NCBI GenBank assembly: GCA_950295325.1 | Contig: OX485807.1 | Location: 1,366,501 to 1,430,500, forward strand | From: Polytrichum commune | Taxonomy: Eukaryota > Streptophyta > Polytrichopsida > Polytrichales > Polytrichaceae | Length of the DNA: 64,000 bases | Direction of reading: 5' to 3' | In this document: positions 1 through 12,930 of the stretch, piece after piece | Layout: each line of letters starts with the position of its first letter | How positions within the stretch are numbered: the stretch's first letter is position 1 | Position numbers and translations under genes: made by a program | The notes under the pieces: model-generated | Told to the model about the DNA's origin: nothing | What the model saw: only the letters and a program-made list of their open reading frames with translations | Database searches by the model: none

Positions 1-1137
1 TCAAGTTCTTAGCTACTTAGCCCTCACATGGGCCTCACATTTATGTAAGTGGATGCAATGTGAATTTTATAATTTTGGTGTTAGACTTGTTTGTAATTTT
101 CTATCTATTTGTGTAAAACTAATTTAAGATCTAGTCATTTTACAAATTGTGAAATAAACATTACAGTTGAAGTTCATATGAACTTTTCATTCATCCTTTT
201 CTTGACAAAAATGTTCTTTCCCCCCGTAGAAGGTCACTAAAACTAGAAGCAATATTTCATGTTTGAGATGTTGCTTATTGCAAGGATTAGCCACCTTTAG
301 GAGTGTGGACAACACCTTGAGCCAAAATTATTTCAAAATTGGCATTCAAGTTCATTATGAGAGACATGGTTCATATTCGGTAAATGAACTCTAATCACCT
401 CTACAATAGGCAAATGAACTCTAAATTTGAAAACCCAAATTCAAACATAGATGTCTTTTAATATACATAGTTTGAATATGTTCTTTTCATCTAAATCCAT
501 GAAAAAAATGATTTTCACTAGCTGCCCCAACTTGAGACTTCAACTTTACAACCAATATTGAATCTTTTCAAATTTTGTGGAAACAAAAGATTTCTTCCCA
601 TATATTCACAATGGAGTTGGTTTTCACATATAAGACCACAATCATAAAATATATTAGGGTGCAAGCACGGTCAAGTACATGATTCCATTACCATGCACAA
701 ATGAAATGAAAGTGATTCAAAACTATATACTAAATTCGAATTTTTTAAACGAAAAAAATTAGAAACATTTGAAAAACACATTGATCAGAAAATCCAAGCA
801 ATTTATGTTGATAAAATAATTTTAAAAATAAAATTCTACATATTTTAGAAGGCGGTGCAAGTAGTGTGCAAGTGGGTATGTTAAGCATGTAAGTGTGTAA
901 AATTTGTTTAAAACATGATAAATTAGATTAAATTCATGTTTTGTAAAAAAAATTGTAATGCCACCCTCAAGTTTATAATGAATTCAAGGAATATGGAAAA
1001 AATCCAACTTCAAAATAGTTAAGGTCATGAAATCTACATCCAATATTAGATTCAACCATTACATTTTGAGCAATACTTTTAATGATAAGTTTTGAAGATC
1101 CCATCTTGATATTCTATGTTTGAGTACCTAACACAAC
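1..1137. repeat. A block, copy 1 (segmental duplicate of 32521-33670)
   Basis: AT-rich non-coding DNA that matches 32521-33666 almost base for base, with scattered substitutions and small indels. No convincing reading frame is present. Its right edge joins the B block with the sequence cctaacacaaca-atagaggg. This is the uninterrupted version of the site that holds the 15.8 kb element in the other copy, so it serves as the empty-site control. Confidence 0.85.
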
Positions 1138-2763
1138 AATAGAGGGAGCCATAAAAACTATTTAAATGATAAAACACTTCGCTACTACCTTTAGGAGTTT
1201 AACCAATAAAATATGGTTTTAATATACTGGAGCACATTTTTGTATATCGGATTGTGCTTGCTCCTGTTAGTAGTAGTGCATTGAATGCCCTCAACATCAA
1301 AGGTGATATGAAACTTACGAGTTCATTGGAATGCACCCTAAACAACAAAGGTTTGAATCATTTAAACGTATACATGCAACACATTCATGACCAAATAAAT
1401 GCACCCCCCCCCCCCAAACCCATATTGAGCATCTCATAATAGTTTTCTTCTATAGGATGAGAATTACAATGAAAATAATAATAATAATAATAATAATAAC
1501 TCATGGTAGTTTTACTCTCTACTTGGGCATGTTATGGGAATTAGACTAATATGTGAATGAGGAGAGATGGGGTTGCATCTCATTTGAACCAATGACAAAT
1601 ACATATGAAGTATTGGGTTAGTGTGCCTATTGTGACAAATTGGGTGGAAGAAAGGTCATGAATTAACAACCTCAAGATTTCAAATTGGAACTTATTTTCT
1701 CAAAGCATTCTATATTTTATCAAAGCATTCTATATGTTTTATCAATTTTTTGCAATGCCATGGAAAACTTTACTTCAAGTCAATTTTACAAATTTGGGAA
1801 TTGTTATATTTTGAGGCTTAAATGCATGTCAAATGGGGGTGTCCATGCAAAACTTCCCTTCAAGTGAGGTATGCATATTCGGAGCCCTTTACGTAGTTAT
1901 GCATGGTTAATTGCAAGAGTGTCATGATGAATTTACCAACCAAAAAAGTGTCCTTCACAATATGAGAGGAAATAATCGCATGCAAGTGTGCCTCTCATTC
2001 ATCCATATTAACAATAACATATGTCTTTTGTATGTTTGTGATTAATTCATTTCAAACATAATCACATCCAACTAAATTGGGGGCTTTGTAGCTAATTCCA
2101 ACTACAAAATATTGAAATATTGTAACTTGAGACAATCTAAGCTTGAAATTTTATCAACCTTGCTAAAGTATTGTTTGTAAAGTTCTTGAGGATTGCAAGT
2201 TTTTTAATCCCCCCCCCCCAAGGCTAAATGGAGCTAGTTTCTGTAGGAGGTCCAATAGTTTTCAAAATTGGATGAGATCCAATGGAGTTAGAAATTCAAG
2301 CATGAATGGGTTGTTCACCACAATATGCTAGACAGTTGAGTCTCAAATATTGTTTTTCCCCATTCTTTTTCTTAGTCAACTGACAATTTAACAAATCCAT
2401 CAAACAATGTTGGCAATGTTGAGCTTAGATTGGATTTACTTGGTCAATATGCAAAATTGATTGTTAAAAAGGCATTATATTTATTTGATTATTGTGCTAC
2501 TTTTTTGGATTGGGAAACAATCAAGACTTGTCGGCCATTTCATAGAATTGGACTCTAAGTAGAAGTACATAAGCTCTCATACTTATGTGACCATGTTATG
2601 TCATGTTTGAATGAACTGTTGATTTAAATCCAACTATGTGATACCACAATGACAAAATATTGTATTCTTCTTGTAATTTTCAATTTTCATTTCTTTGTTT
2701 GTAAAAGCATGTGGGAAAAGTTAATGCTTTACATGATGTCCATCAAATTTGGGGCCCTACATT
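1138..2763. repeat. B block, copy 1 (duplicate of 49514-51107; part again at 11467-12155)
   Basis: Non-coding AT-rich block matching 49514-51107 along its length. It contains an (AAT)n microsatellite near 1472-1498 and C homopolymers near 1404-1413 and 2210-2219. Two short open stretches of about 60 codons are not preserved between the copies and are not supported as genes. Confidence 0.8.
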
Positions 2764-2964
2764 TTAGAAAGCAAAAGAGAACTTCAACCTTGAACATTGG
2801 TTGAGGCATTTACACATGTCTACAAAAATGTCATGCGTGCCAACATCTACTTGGATAAAACCCCATTTCACTAAAATGTCTACATCCTCAAGAGCTTTCA
2901 TTATATTTTTGTAACTCCTAGTCCAATATTTCAAATATCCATACGTCAATTGTTCATACACCAC
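2764..2964 (-). pseudogene. DUF247 gene fragment (C-terminal half only)
   Basis: This 66-codon stretch shows the DUF247 signature order seen in the better copies here: a VYEQLTYG stretch (family pattern N-L-x-x-x-E-Q), a block around SYKNIMKALEDVDILVKWGFI, and a VGTHD element. It aligns with the middle-to-C-terminal part of the gene at 59073-60488. The N-terminal half and the C-terminal membrane segment are missing. The same fragment recurs at 51108-51305, so the truncation predates the block duplication. It is a relic, not a functional gene. Confidence 0.7.
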
Positions 2965-5900
2965 AAGATGGTGGAGGTTTTATATGAATGCTTCAAAATC
3001 ATATCAAAAAGAACTTTCATAAACTTTACCAAATTTTAAATCATGTGACAACGGAGAATGTTATCCCCAAAAGCTCTTTGGAGGGACCAATGCCCATGTG
3101 AAACGGTTTAAATGTTCAATCATGAATTTAATGATTTTGTTTGGGAAAACCATGTGAAAGACAATGACCCCTTTAGTTCATAGGGAATGCTAACATAGTG
3201 TAGTATTTATGGAATAGACCTCGAGGATGGAGAAGGCTTGATGTCTTCCTTTTCGTGCTACCCTTCCCCCCCACCAAGAAAAAATTCAAAATTGAAAACT
3301 TAGTCAACTATATTATAACGCATACTACACTTTTGATAGTTGATTCAACTCCGACATCAAGGGTCTCCAACCAAATTGAATATTATAGGTGAGTTACTTA
3401 GGCCACTTGCACACCGAATTCTTCCAAATGCAAATTGAATATGGTGAGGTAGGATTCATGTTGTGCCAACTAGCTACTCTCAGCTTCTCAAATCCGGGTC
3501 CGGGTTACTTACCTCCTCCTTCTAAAATCGGTCTTCAAGCCTTCACTGACTAACAGGTTGCAAAGTGCTTTAGTAGGCGCATGGCCCATGTCCATGGCCC
3601 TTCACATTCTAGGTGGCCACCATAATGTGGTTGGTTAGCGGCTTGTGCTTGTCTACATGAGAACACCTCCAATTCATTATTATCTAATATGTAGTTAGCG
3701 AGCGGCCTACATGGAAACTCACCCTAAGAGGGTTGGTTTGACAATGTAGCAACCATAACATCATCCCTTTGAGTATCAAAGGTTATATTAGTTTTGGGTC
3801 TAGAAGCACCACCTTAGTGCACCGAACTATGGTGGGGGGTCCTTGGACCTTGTTGTATGGGTAACTCAAAGCCCTTTGGGGGGATACCATGTCCGGTATC
3901 TTCAAGGCACTAGTGGCTAGCTAGGAACTAGTATAGTGTGTCACTGTAGTGTCCATCCTCAAAAGGGGAGAGTAGTATTTTCCCAATGTCCCGTTGTCCG
4001 GTGGGCATCAGGTCATTGGCATTACGAACGGACACTTTATTCACGCCGGCCCCTTGCTAAAAAGGAACCGGAGTTTCTATCTATCTATCTATCTATCTAT
4101 CTGGGTCCAGAGGCATATATCCAAGGACTACATATATAAACATAATTGATTAGACAAACGACTACATTTGCAACAATTGATACCAATTGAAAGTATTTAG
4201 CTACATGACCCACGTTCACATCCGTATGATTAGATAAAATAGTAACTTTTTAAACTTGATGTTACACTTCTTTCTACACATTTTCTTTATATAGTCCAAA
4301 AATTCAACAACTTATTAAGGAAGTATAGCTATAGTTCAAGTTCATAGGTAAACTCTATGCATTTCAAATGCTACTATTCTCTAGTTGTACGAATGACGAA
4401 AGAGACTCAAAACTCATCCAAAGAGTGCATGTGCAACACATTCAAAAACAAATGGATGTACTACACAATTAAAAGTTCCAAACTCTAATCATTTTACTAA
4501 GTGACTTTGAAATGAGAATACAGTAATGACAATGACAATGACAAAATAGTAATAAACATAATAAGTGCAAGCATTAGATTGTAATTTATAATATTTAGAC
4601 TCTCTTAGGGCATGTTGCAAGAATTAAATCGATTGGGGACATATTTGTTTGCAATATAGTTTTCCGTTCTTTTATGGTCAAAGATCACAATTCACAATAA
4701 AACTCTAGTGTACAGTGAGTTTATTCCCTAGTCACATGCATAAAGTAACATTGAAAACCCATGCAAAAAGTCATACCATGTGCAATACAGTCAAAATCAA
4801 ATGGATGCATTAAAATCCCTCCCTCCCCCTACAAATTTACTAAACGTTTGAAGATGAACTTCCTCACTAAAATGAAAATAGAATTATAAATAGAAACATA
4901 AATTACCAAATAATAAGTATATGTATTCCATATTTTTACTCTCTCTACGGGCATGATGCATGAATGGGCCTCCTATGTCAGTGAGGAGGGAAATGGGGTT
5001 GCATCCCATTTGAACCAATGAAATGTCCATACGTCAATTGTTCATACACCACAAGATGGTGGAGGTTTTATATGAATGCTTCAAAATCATATAAAAAAGA
5101 ACTTTCATAAACTTTACCAAATTTTAAATCATGTGAGAATGGAGAATGTTATCCCCAAAAGCTCTTTGGAGGGACCAATGCCCATGTGAAACGGTTTAAA
5201 TGTTCAATCATGAATTTAATGATTTTGTTTGGGAAAACCATGTGAAAGACAATGACCCCTTTAGTTCATAGGGAATGCTAACATAGTGTAGTATTTATGC
5301 AATAGACCTCGAGGATGAAAAAATTTAAAATTTAAAACTTAGTCAACTATATTATGACGCATACTATACTTTTGATAGTTGATTCAACTCCGACATCAAG
5401 GGTCTCCAACCAAATTGAATATCATAGGTGAGTTACTTAGGCCACTTGTCCACCGAATTCTCCCAAATGCAAATTGAATATGATGAGGTAGGATTCATAT
5501 TGTGCCAACTAGCTACTCTCAGCTTCTCAACTGCAGGTCCGGGTTACTTACCTCCTCCTCCTAAAATCGGTCTTCGAGCCTTCACTGACTAACAAGTTGC
5601 AAAGTGCTTTAGTAGGCGCATGGAAGTCTAATGGCCCATGTCCATGGCCCTTCACATTCTTGGAGGCCACCATAATGTGTTTGGTTAGCGGCTTGTGCTT
5701 GTCTACATGAGAACACCTCCAATCCATTACTATCTAAAATCTAGTGGGCGAGCGGCCTACATGGAAACTCACCCTAAGAGGGTTGGTTTGACGATGTAGC
5801 AACCATAACGTCATCCCTATGAGTATCAAAGATTAGATTAGTTTTGGGTCTAGAAACATATATCCAAAGACTACATATATAAACATAATTGATTAGGCAA

Positions 5901-6562
5901 GGGACTACATTTGCAACAATTGATGCCAATTGAAAGTATTTAGCTACATGACCCATGTTCAAATTTGTATGATTAGATGAACATGTAACTTTTAAAACTT
6001 GATGTTACACTTCTTTATAAACATTTTATTTATATATTCCAAAAATTCAACAACTTACTAAGGAAGTATAGCTATAGTTCAAATTCATAGGTAAACTCTA
6101 TGCATTTCAAATGCTCCTATTCTCTAGTTGTATGAATGAAGAAAGAGACTCAAAACTCATCCAAAGAGTGCATGTGCAACACATTAAAAAACAAATGGAT
6201 GTACTACACAATTAAAAGTTACCAAACTCTAATCATTTTACTAAGTGACTTTGAAATGAGAATATAGTAATGACAATGACAATGACAATGACAAAAATAG
6301 TAATAGACATAATAAGTGCAAGCATTAGATTGTAATTTATAATATTTAGAATCTCTTAGGGCATGTTGCAAGAATTAAATCGATTGGGGACATATTTGTT
6401 TGCAATATAATTTCGTTTCTTTTATAGTCAAAGATCGCAATTCATAACTTCCTCACTAAAATGAAAATAGAATAAAATAATAACATAAATTACCAAATAA
6501 TAAGTACATGTATTCCATATTTTTACTCTCTACGGGCATGATGCATGAATGGGCCTCCTATG
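2935..6562. repeat. C block, tandemly doubled (about 2935-5026 and 5027-6562)
   Basis: Two head-to-tail copies of a non-coding block. The second begins at about 5027 with the same text as 2935 (tccatacgtcaattgttcat). A third version lies at 18263-19126 and a fourth at 51300-51916 plus 57943-59072. The first copy carries a SINE-like insertion (3809-4102) and extra sequence near 3235-3290 that the second lacks. The block ends directly at the 3' end of the DUF247 genes. No gene is seen in it. Confidence 0.8.
3809..4102. mobile_element. SINE-like retroposon with (CTAT)n tail and 13-bp target duplication
   Basis: This 294-bp stretch is absent from the other C-block copies (5850, 18270, 58195). 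It is flanked by an imperfect direct repeat, gggtctagaagca (3796-3808) and gggtccagaggca (4103-4115), which agree at 11 of 13 positions. The right end is a (CTAT)n tail, a typical 3' end for a short non-LTR retroposon. There is no reading frame of note. Pol III A and B boxes are not convincing by eye, so a tRNA or other origin is unproven. Confidence 0.6.
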
Positions 6563-8444
6563 TCAGTGAGGAGGGAAATGGGGTTGCATCCCATTTGAAC
6601 CAATGACATTTACATAGGTTTGAATTAGTGTTGCTATACTCACAAGAGTGGCTCCAATCACAGATAGTACAATCCACGGTCTTGAGCAAAACAACTTCAC
6701 AAATTCAAATCGGAACTTATTTCTTCTTTGCCCTACATATTTATTCACTTTTGTCAATGTTAAGGAAAAATCCTCCGTCACCGAGGGGTCATTTATATAC
6801 ATGTTAAGATTTTTCCACATGTCTAAAATACTATCATGCGTGCCAACATTTACCTCTATAACACCCCACTTTACTAAAAGTTCGACGTCCTTAGTGGTTT
6901 TTATGAGATTTTCCATAAGAGTCATGTAACTTCTAGCACACCATTTCGATTGGTCATATGTCAATTGTTCATGCACCTCAAGATTGTGGAGATATCTCTT
7001 GGTCTCATCATATATACAAAAGAACGGAATCGATAAGCAACCTCTTTCAAATGATATATCTTCAAAACATGTGACCTCCTTGCCTTTTATCCGCACTCCA
7101 CATGCCTCCAAATAAGTGGCTGAAGGTACACTCTGATAACGTTTATCATGGCGTCCATGTGAGTCCCCACCAGAGCCCAACATTTTCCTTTCTAATTGCA
7201 CCCATACCCAGACCATGCCCATCAGCAACGACCTATGCCCACCCATGCCCACCCATGCTATTCAAATTGCGCCCATGTATTCAAAAATTATGTAATGTGT
7301 ATTGTGTAATTGTGTAATTGTGTAATTATGCCCCACCCATGCCCACCCATGCCCGCCCATGAACAATAATATTGCACCCATGCCCACCCAAAACCCATGG
7401 GCATGGTTGGGTATGGGCATGGGTATGGGCGCCCGATGTAGGGCTCTGGTCCCCACACAAGATGCGGTATCTCTTATCCAGAATGTGGAGGCCCGCTTCC
7501 AACTTACCACCTTCTAGTTGTAACCTTTTCTCCATCCTTTGCTTGAAAATGGTCTCACTTTCAGCGTGGGAAATCCCAGGCCTGTGAAAAGTAAACCACA
7601 TTACACAGTGCCCAAAATTCCGTCCTTGCCATTGTTTATGCTCCCATGCTCTAATGAACTTGCAACCCTGCCTCCTCAGAATGCGGACCACTCTCTCCAA
7701 CAACACCATGGGGATCTGGTTCTCAACCAAATAGAAATCAGAGCACCATAAGTCATCCAAATACACACGCATCACCTGGGTTTCCATCACTTTCTGCAAC
7801 TGCGGGCTCAAGCTCTTAATTCCTCCACCCCCCCACTGCATCCATATAACCAGGAAAAGCGCATCCAAAGCCAGAAGGCACTTTATATCCGCAATGCTGT
7901 GCGATTTTGCATGAGGGCTTTGACCGTACACTGCTTCCCAGTGGCTCTTCTCCTCTACGACTACATCGTTGCAAAACTCGTCCCATCTGTCTCCTGTCAG
8001 ACTCAATGCTCTTGCTACTTGGATTTTAAAGCGTTCCATGCCATCAGTTTGAAGAGTATCAGGGGCACGATGGTGTAGCCCAAATCGCCAAGTCTTGGGA
8101 TCAAAGTGATCGCTGGTCCTCATGAAATCAGGTACCTTCCAACACACCACTTCTGAGAAATCGTTGGCATCATCTCTCAAAAGCGCATCGTGGACCCGAC
8201 AAATCCAACTCGTGGGTTCAGTTCCCGTATTCGTTTCAAGAGCAGTATTGAGTGGAGGAATCATAGCTCCGGATTCAGACGTCCCCGTATTTGTTTCGAG
8301 CCCGACTACATCGACCGCAGTGTCAACTTGAGGGATTACATCGGGCACCGTTCCCACATGCCTTTCAAGCTCGACCTTTTCAAGCACAGTGCTCATTTGA
8401 GGAATCAAACATTTTGCATGTCCAGTGTCCGTATTCTCTGACAT
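6563..8444 (-). pseudogene. DUF247 gene, copy 1, split by a MITE
   Basis: DUF247 proteins are plant proteins of unknown biochemical function with one C-terminal membrane segment; some have roles in grass self-incompatibility. The N-terminal part (7457-8444) holds SWICRVHDAL, the ENQIPMVLLERV motif and the WEHKQWQGR region. The C-terminal part (6563-7162) holds YLEACGVRIKG, EQLTYDQSKW, VGTHDS and a final hydrophobic segment. A 278-bp MITE plus its 8-bp duplication (286 bp) separates the halves and shifts the frame. I chose the start at MSEN (8444) because it precedes the conserved N-terminal repeats; an upstream ATG at 8495 is possible. The N-terminus repeats a unit resembling LETNTGT. Apart from the insertion the copy looks fairly intact. 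Confidence 0.8.
7171..7448. mobile_element. hAT-type MITE in DUF247 copy 1
   Basis: The insertion starts CAGAGCCCAACAT and ends ATGTAGGGCTCTG, imperfect terminal inverted repeats. It is flanked by an 8-bp duplication, GTCCCCAC (7163-7170 and 7449-7456). The copies at 59690 and 19710 have no insertion here. An 8-bp duplication with CAG-type ends fits hAT. The inside is a degenerate minisatellite built on cccatgcccaccc and its complement, with no coding capacity. Confidence 0.85.
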
Positions 8445-10080
8445 TGTTTCGATCAGAAAATCAGTCGAGAAAGTATATTCAGAAAGCCGTACCAACTAAT
8501 AGCTCCTTCTGGTCTGAAAGCTTTGCAAATCCTTACGCCTTGGGAATCGCCAATATATGGTTCTCAGTGTGAACTAGTGAGGCTCCTGTTAGACACCATT
8601 ACACATATGTCACTAGAATTTTCAGCTTCATGCCATGAGAAGTGTTCAGCGTACAGAAGAAGGGAAAAGGGGTTCCAGATAACATTCTGCCTATGTTGAC
8701 AAAGATGTTGGTATAGACATTAGAAAGTGGATTGCGGAAACTATGTAAAAGTTGAAGATATAAGGCAGACTTTCAAAAATCGAGAACTACTACATATTAC
8801 GAAAATAACAACACATTGGCCACGGAAATGTATGGATAACAATGCAACATTGTTACAGCGTGCGTTTCCAATGCTTTAGCGACACCGTTCTTTTTGTGGA
8901 TACAAGTCATTAGAGTTCCTGCACTCCAAGAATGTGTGTTGGAATTGGATTGCAATGTCACTCCGTACAACCGTTCAAATGGGATGAGTAATCCTCCCTC
9001 TGGCAGTTGCACTCTTGATTGCATCCATTCAAAACTTTTGTTTAGACCTATCGAAGTTCACAATCATACATTCGTTCGTATTCCTGGGTCCCAATATAGG
9101 TTGCCAGCCACAAAAAAAACCATCAATATCTCTGTGACATAGGCGAGGATTGACTATTATCAGAAAATTGCCAAAAATGACTCGGTCACTAGAACATTTT
9201 ACCCTCCCAAGTATGCAAACCGCAAGCACGGAGATCCTTGAAAACCACCAAGTTCTTTACTAAACGGAAACCAAAGAGGACCTCACGTAAACAACTCCAG
9301 CCGCACACATCGACAATGTCAACGGGAATAGAAATATTGGAAGGTCGTGAAGATTTCCGACGGACAAGACTGCATCAAACAGATCTACAAATCATCCGCA
9401 ACACGGATGCAAAGGCAACCCAAATACGTCGAGATACAGTCTTAAATGACCTCAAAGGATGACTAGAATATTACAATTCATATCAAATGAAAAAAACAGG
9501 ACCATTACAGAGCTTGGCAAAGCTATTGAAGCACAAGTGCAAGAAGAAGATAGGCCATACCTGATCAAACAACCGAGCGCCGGTCACTGGAAATCTTCGA
9601 TCCCGTGTAAACCATAAGACAGCTTGAACCAAGCGAGGATTAAGCAACGTGGCTCCAGGTAGGTGAAGTCGGAGGGGCTCTGCAAGAATGAGGTCTCTGC
9701 ACGACGCCCTTTACGATGTGACTCACCTTAAGTAGTGAGAAAGAGAGTAGCTTCACATTGGAAAAAAAACGTCGATGGAAGAGCGGTAGATGGATCCTCT
9801 TGTACACAAATGCCAATGCAAGACTAAACTATATGACAGCAAGTGTGCCGGCAAGAAGCACGGAAGAAACACATATTGCAGTGGTTACACGATTCGGAGG
9901 AAGTGCAACTTTAGGCTGCTTCTGAAATTGCAGCAAGTGGCCCTTGAGGGATGCCCTCATTCTGAAGGAGGCGTGGACTAACTTTGTTCATCTCCTATTA
10001 AGACCTGACCCAACCATTGCATATGAATTATGCATTTCCTCGGATTTTATTAATTTTACGATCTATAATCTTGCAAGGTA
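8445..10080. repeat. U block, copy 1 (5' flank of DUF247 copy 1)
   Basis: Non-coding sequence upstream of the minus-strand DUF247 gene, shared with 20689-23215 (once the hAT element is removed) and 60489-62060. It presumably holds the promoter and any 5' leader of these genes. No reading frame is preserved across the three copies. It contains the two sites (near 9850 and 9967) that are occupied by hAT elements in the other copies. Confidence 0.7.
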
Positions 10081-11466
10081 GGATCTGTCGCTGTACGGAC
10101 ACTCTTGGGAATTTCAGTCTAGCCAGCTGCAAGCTGCAAGGATTCAAGGCATCTAACTATCCTTTTTTTTTCTTTTTTTTTGAGACGACATCTTACTTAT
10201 GTTCACTTCCACTTAATAAATAAGTGATTGGTTGGGATTTCATTTTTGAAGTTAAACCCTCAATAAAGAATGTAATTAACTTTGGAAGTCAAAACTATTA
10301 CAAAGTCCTCATTAGCACCGAGGTTATCATTTTTGTGATTTACCATTTGAAATAGTCTTTTGACATTCTAAAATGAAACTAAAATTAGTGTTTTAATATG
10401 AGTGTGTTCTATTTTGTTCTATTTTGGTTAATGCCTTTGACTTTCACAAGTATTCATACACATTCAAAGTATTTAAGTGTCTGACATGGTTAAGCGTAAA
10501 TAACCATAATTGAAGGTACTTGAGTGCAAGGCCTAGGTTTCTACAAGTATTCACACTTTCGAACTAATTAAGCCCGATTACATGCAAGTAAGTGCATTTA
10601 ACCTAATTATGTGTAATGAGGCCTAAACAAGTGTAATTGAGCACATCATTTCTCATATCTGATTCAAATCATGATTAACTGAAGTAAGCACATTTTATAT
10701 TTACTTAGGGTTACTTAGTTTGGTAAGCATAATTTATGATTGAATTGGGCCTAATTGGGCTTAATTAGCTCAATAATCTTGATTACACTCAATCACACTT
10801 ACTTAGTTTGAGTGTGTATAAATACTTGTGAAAGTAGAAGGCATTAACTAAAATTCTATAAAATAAAAACATACTAGAAAGAAAGCATTAATTTTAGTTT
10901 CATTTTAGAATGACAAAGACCCCTTTCAAATGGTAAGTCACAAAAACTACAACCTCAATGCTAATGAGGATTTTGTAATATTCTAGATCTCAAGGTTAAT
11001 TACATGCTTTATTGACAGTTTCACTTCAACACGTCAATTGCTTATTTACTAAGTGGAAGTGAACATATGTATGGATTTTGGACCTTGAAGTCGAAGTGCA
11101 CTCAAGATGGGTTATATGAACAAGCAGCCTTCAAGAATGCAAGGGCAATTTTTTATCAAATATTTTTCGAAATCGGATAGAGTGGACAACAATTCTTTTG
11201 TTGGGATTTGAAATTTTCATATTTGTTTCTGGGAGTTGCCCAGAGGTGACGGATCGCGGGCCCTAGACCCTATCCACCTCCCTTTAAAGTTTGTAGGGGA
11301 AGGTTTAGCGTTTGCCCTGACAAATTGTCCTGACATCGTGTGTGTATAAGACCCAATCCACGAATGACATGTGCCCAACATGAGTAAACAATGAATGCAC
11401 AATTCACCAAAAAAGTACAAAGTGGCTGTGTGCAGGACTTGCTCAGCCCATTGACTCGACCCATTC
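10081..11466. mobile_element. Foldback (long inverted repeat) element, copy 1
   Basis: Sequence from about 10198 to 10520 is the approximate reverse complement of 10780-11068. Landmarks are gttcacttccacttaat against aagtggaagtgaac, and the attctaaaatgaaac segment against its complement. This gives arms of roughly 300 bp around an AT-rich core. Related copies occur at 23300-28418 and 30214-31070. It lies between U-block and B-block sequence, so it looks inserted. No transposase is visible; a foldback or large MITE-like element is the best description. Exact ends are not resolved. Confidence 0.6.
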
Positions 11467-12155
11467 AAATGTGTGCCTAATGTTACAAATTGGGTGGAAG
11501 AAAGGTCTTGAGTATAACAACCTCAAGATTTCAAATTGGAACTTCTTTCCTCAAAGGGTTACATATTTTACCACTTTTGTCAATGCCAAGGAAAACTTTA
11601 CTTGAGGTCAAATTTCAATTTGGGTAGTTGTTATATTTAGGCTTAAATGCATGTCAATGGGGGTATCCATGCAAAATATCCTTTCAAATGAGATATGCTT
11701 AATTGGAGGCCCTTACATAGTTATGCATAGTTTATTGCAAGAGGGTCATAATAAATGTACCAACAGAAAAAGTGCCATTTATACTTTGAGAGGAAATATT
11801 CGCATGCAAGTGTACCTCTCGTTCATCTATATTAACAATAATATATGTCTTTTATATATTTGCGATTAACTCATTTCAAACATAATCACATCCAACTAAA
11901 TTGGGGGCTTTCAAGCTAATTCCCCAAACTACAAATTATTGAAAAATTGTGACTATGATACAATCCAACACTCAAATTTTAAAAATTTTAAGATAAAAAA
12001 GTGAATCAAATCTACATTTCAACATTTGACCTTGCTTAAGTATTGTCATTAAAGTTCTTTAGGAATGCAAGTTTTTTTTCTAGGTTGGGTAGAACAAATT
12101 TCCATAGGAGCTACAATAGTTGTAAAAAATGAATGAGATCCAATGGAGTCATCCT
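11467..12155. repeat. B block, partial copy
   Basis: Matches 1615-2270 (landmarks acaaattgggtggaagaaagg, catgcaagtgt and gatccaatggagtca), truncated on both sides: by the foldback element on the left and by LTR sequence on the right. No gene seen. Confidence 0.75.
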
Positions 12156-12930
12156 TGATAGTCCAATTTTATGTTGATCATCGCGTTCCCGGAGCAACAC
12201 TACAACGACCCGAACCATACTAAGCAATTATGCCCTCACATTGGGCCAATGCCCATGAAGGCTGTGGCGTTCGGCCTCGGGTGGGTTTGGCTGCCACACC
12301 GCCCCACCCATATAAGCCTCTAGGACTTTTGGCAAGGCCCCTACCCCACCATCAAGAAACCTTTTGTCTCTCTACCAAGAGTTGGGGACAAGTAGACATT
12401 TTCCCTTAGCCGTTGGGCCTAGAAACCCCCAACAGCTTCAGGAGAGCATAACTTCCTTGTATCATCTCTAATGCTAACAGAAGACCATTTCATCGGCAAT
12501 TAAGGTTTAAGTAGATGCCAATGGACTCCACACTTGTCCCATTTGGGCAAATATTGAGTAAGTTATGCCTGTTCAAACCTTCGCAGTCCCGGGAGCCACT
12601 GCCAGGCCAGTGTTGTTCCATGGCGTTGTCCCATGACAACGCCCCACTTAAATTGCCATATCTCCTAGCTCACACCTCCGATTGAGGTGATCTTGAGCAT
12701 TCTAGAATCTGCATGCCATTAGCTACTGATAGCTGATGGCCTTACCTTCGTGACTCCTAGTCTTCGTGGGTGGGAGGTGTTCCTAACGCCCAGGGCCCTC
12801 ACCCACACTAGGATCACTTGGGCCCTCTCACCAACGGCGCCACGAGTCCCAGGTTCACTCCGGGGTCCCCCTTGTGCCCATGGTGTTTCAATTTCCTCAT
12901 GGAGAGGTGCACGACATTCACCCCCACGAA
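12156..12930 (+). mobile_element. Ty3/gypsy-family LTR fragment (5' end missing)
   Basis: Matches the LTR family defined by the solo LTR at 16312-17305 from about LTR base 218 onward. Shared landmarks are gttgatcatcgc, gcgttcggcctcgggtggg, cacccatataagcctctagga (a TATA-like box), cttgtctctctaccaagagt and caacggcgccac. It ends near tcatggagaggtgc. The first ~218 bases are missing. Confidence 0.7.
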
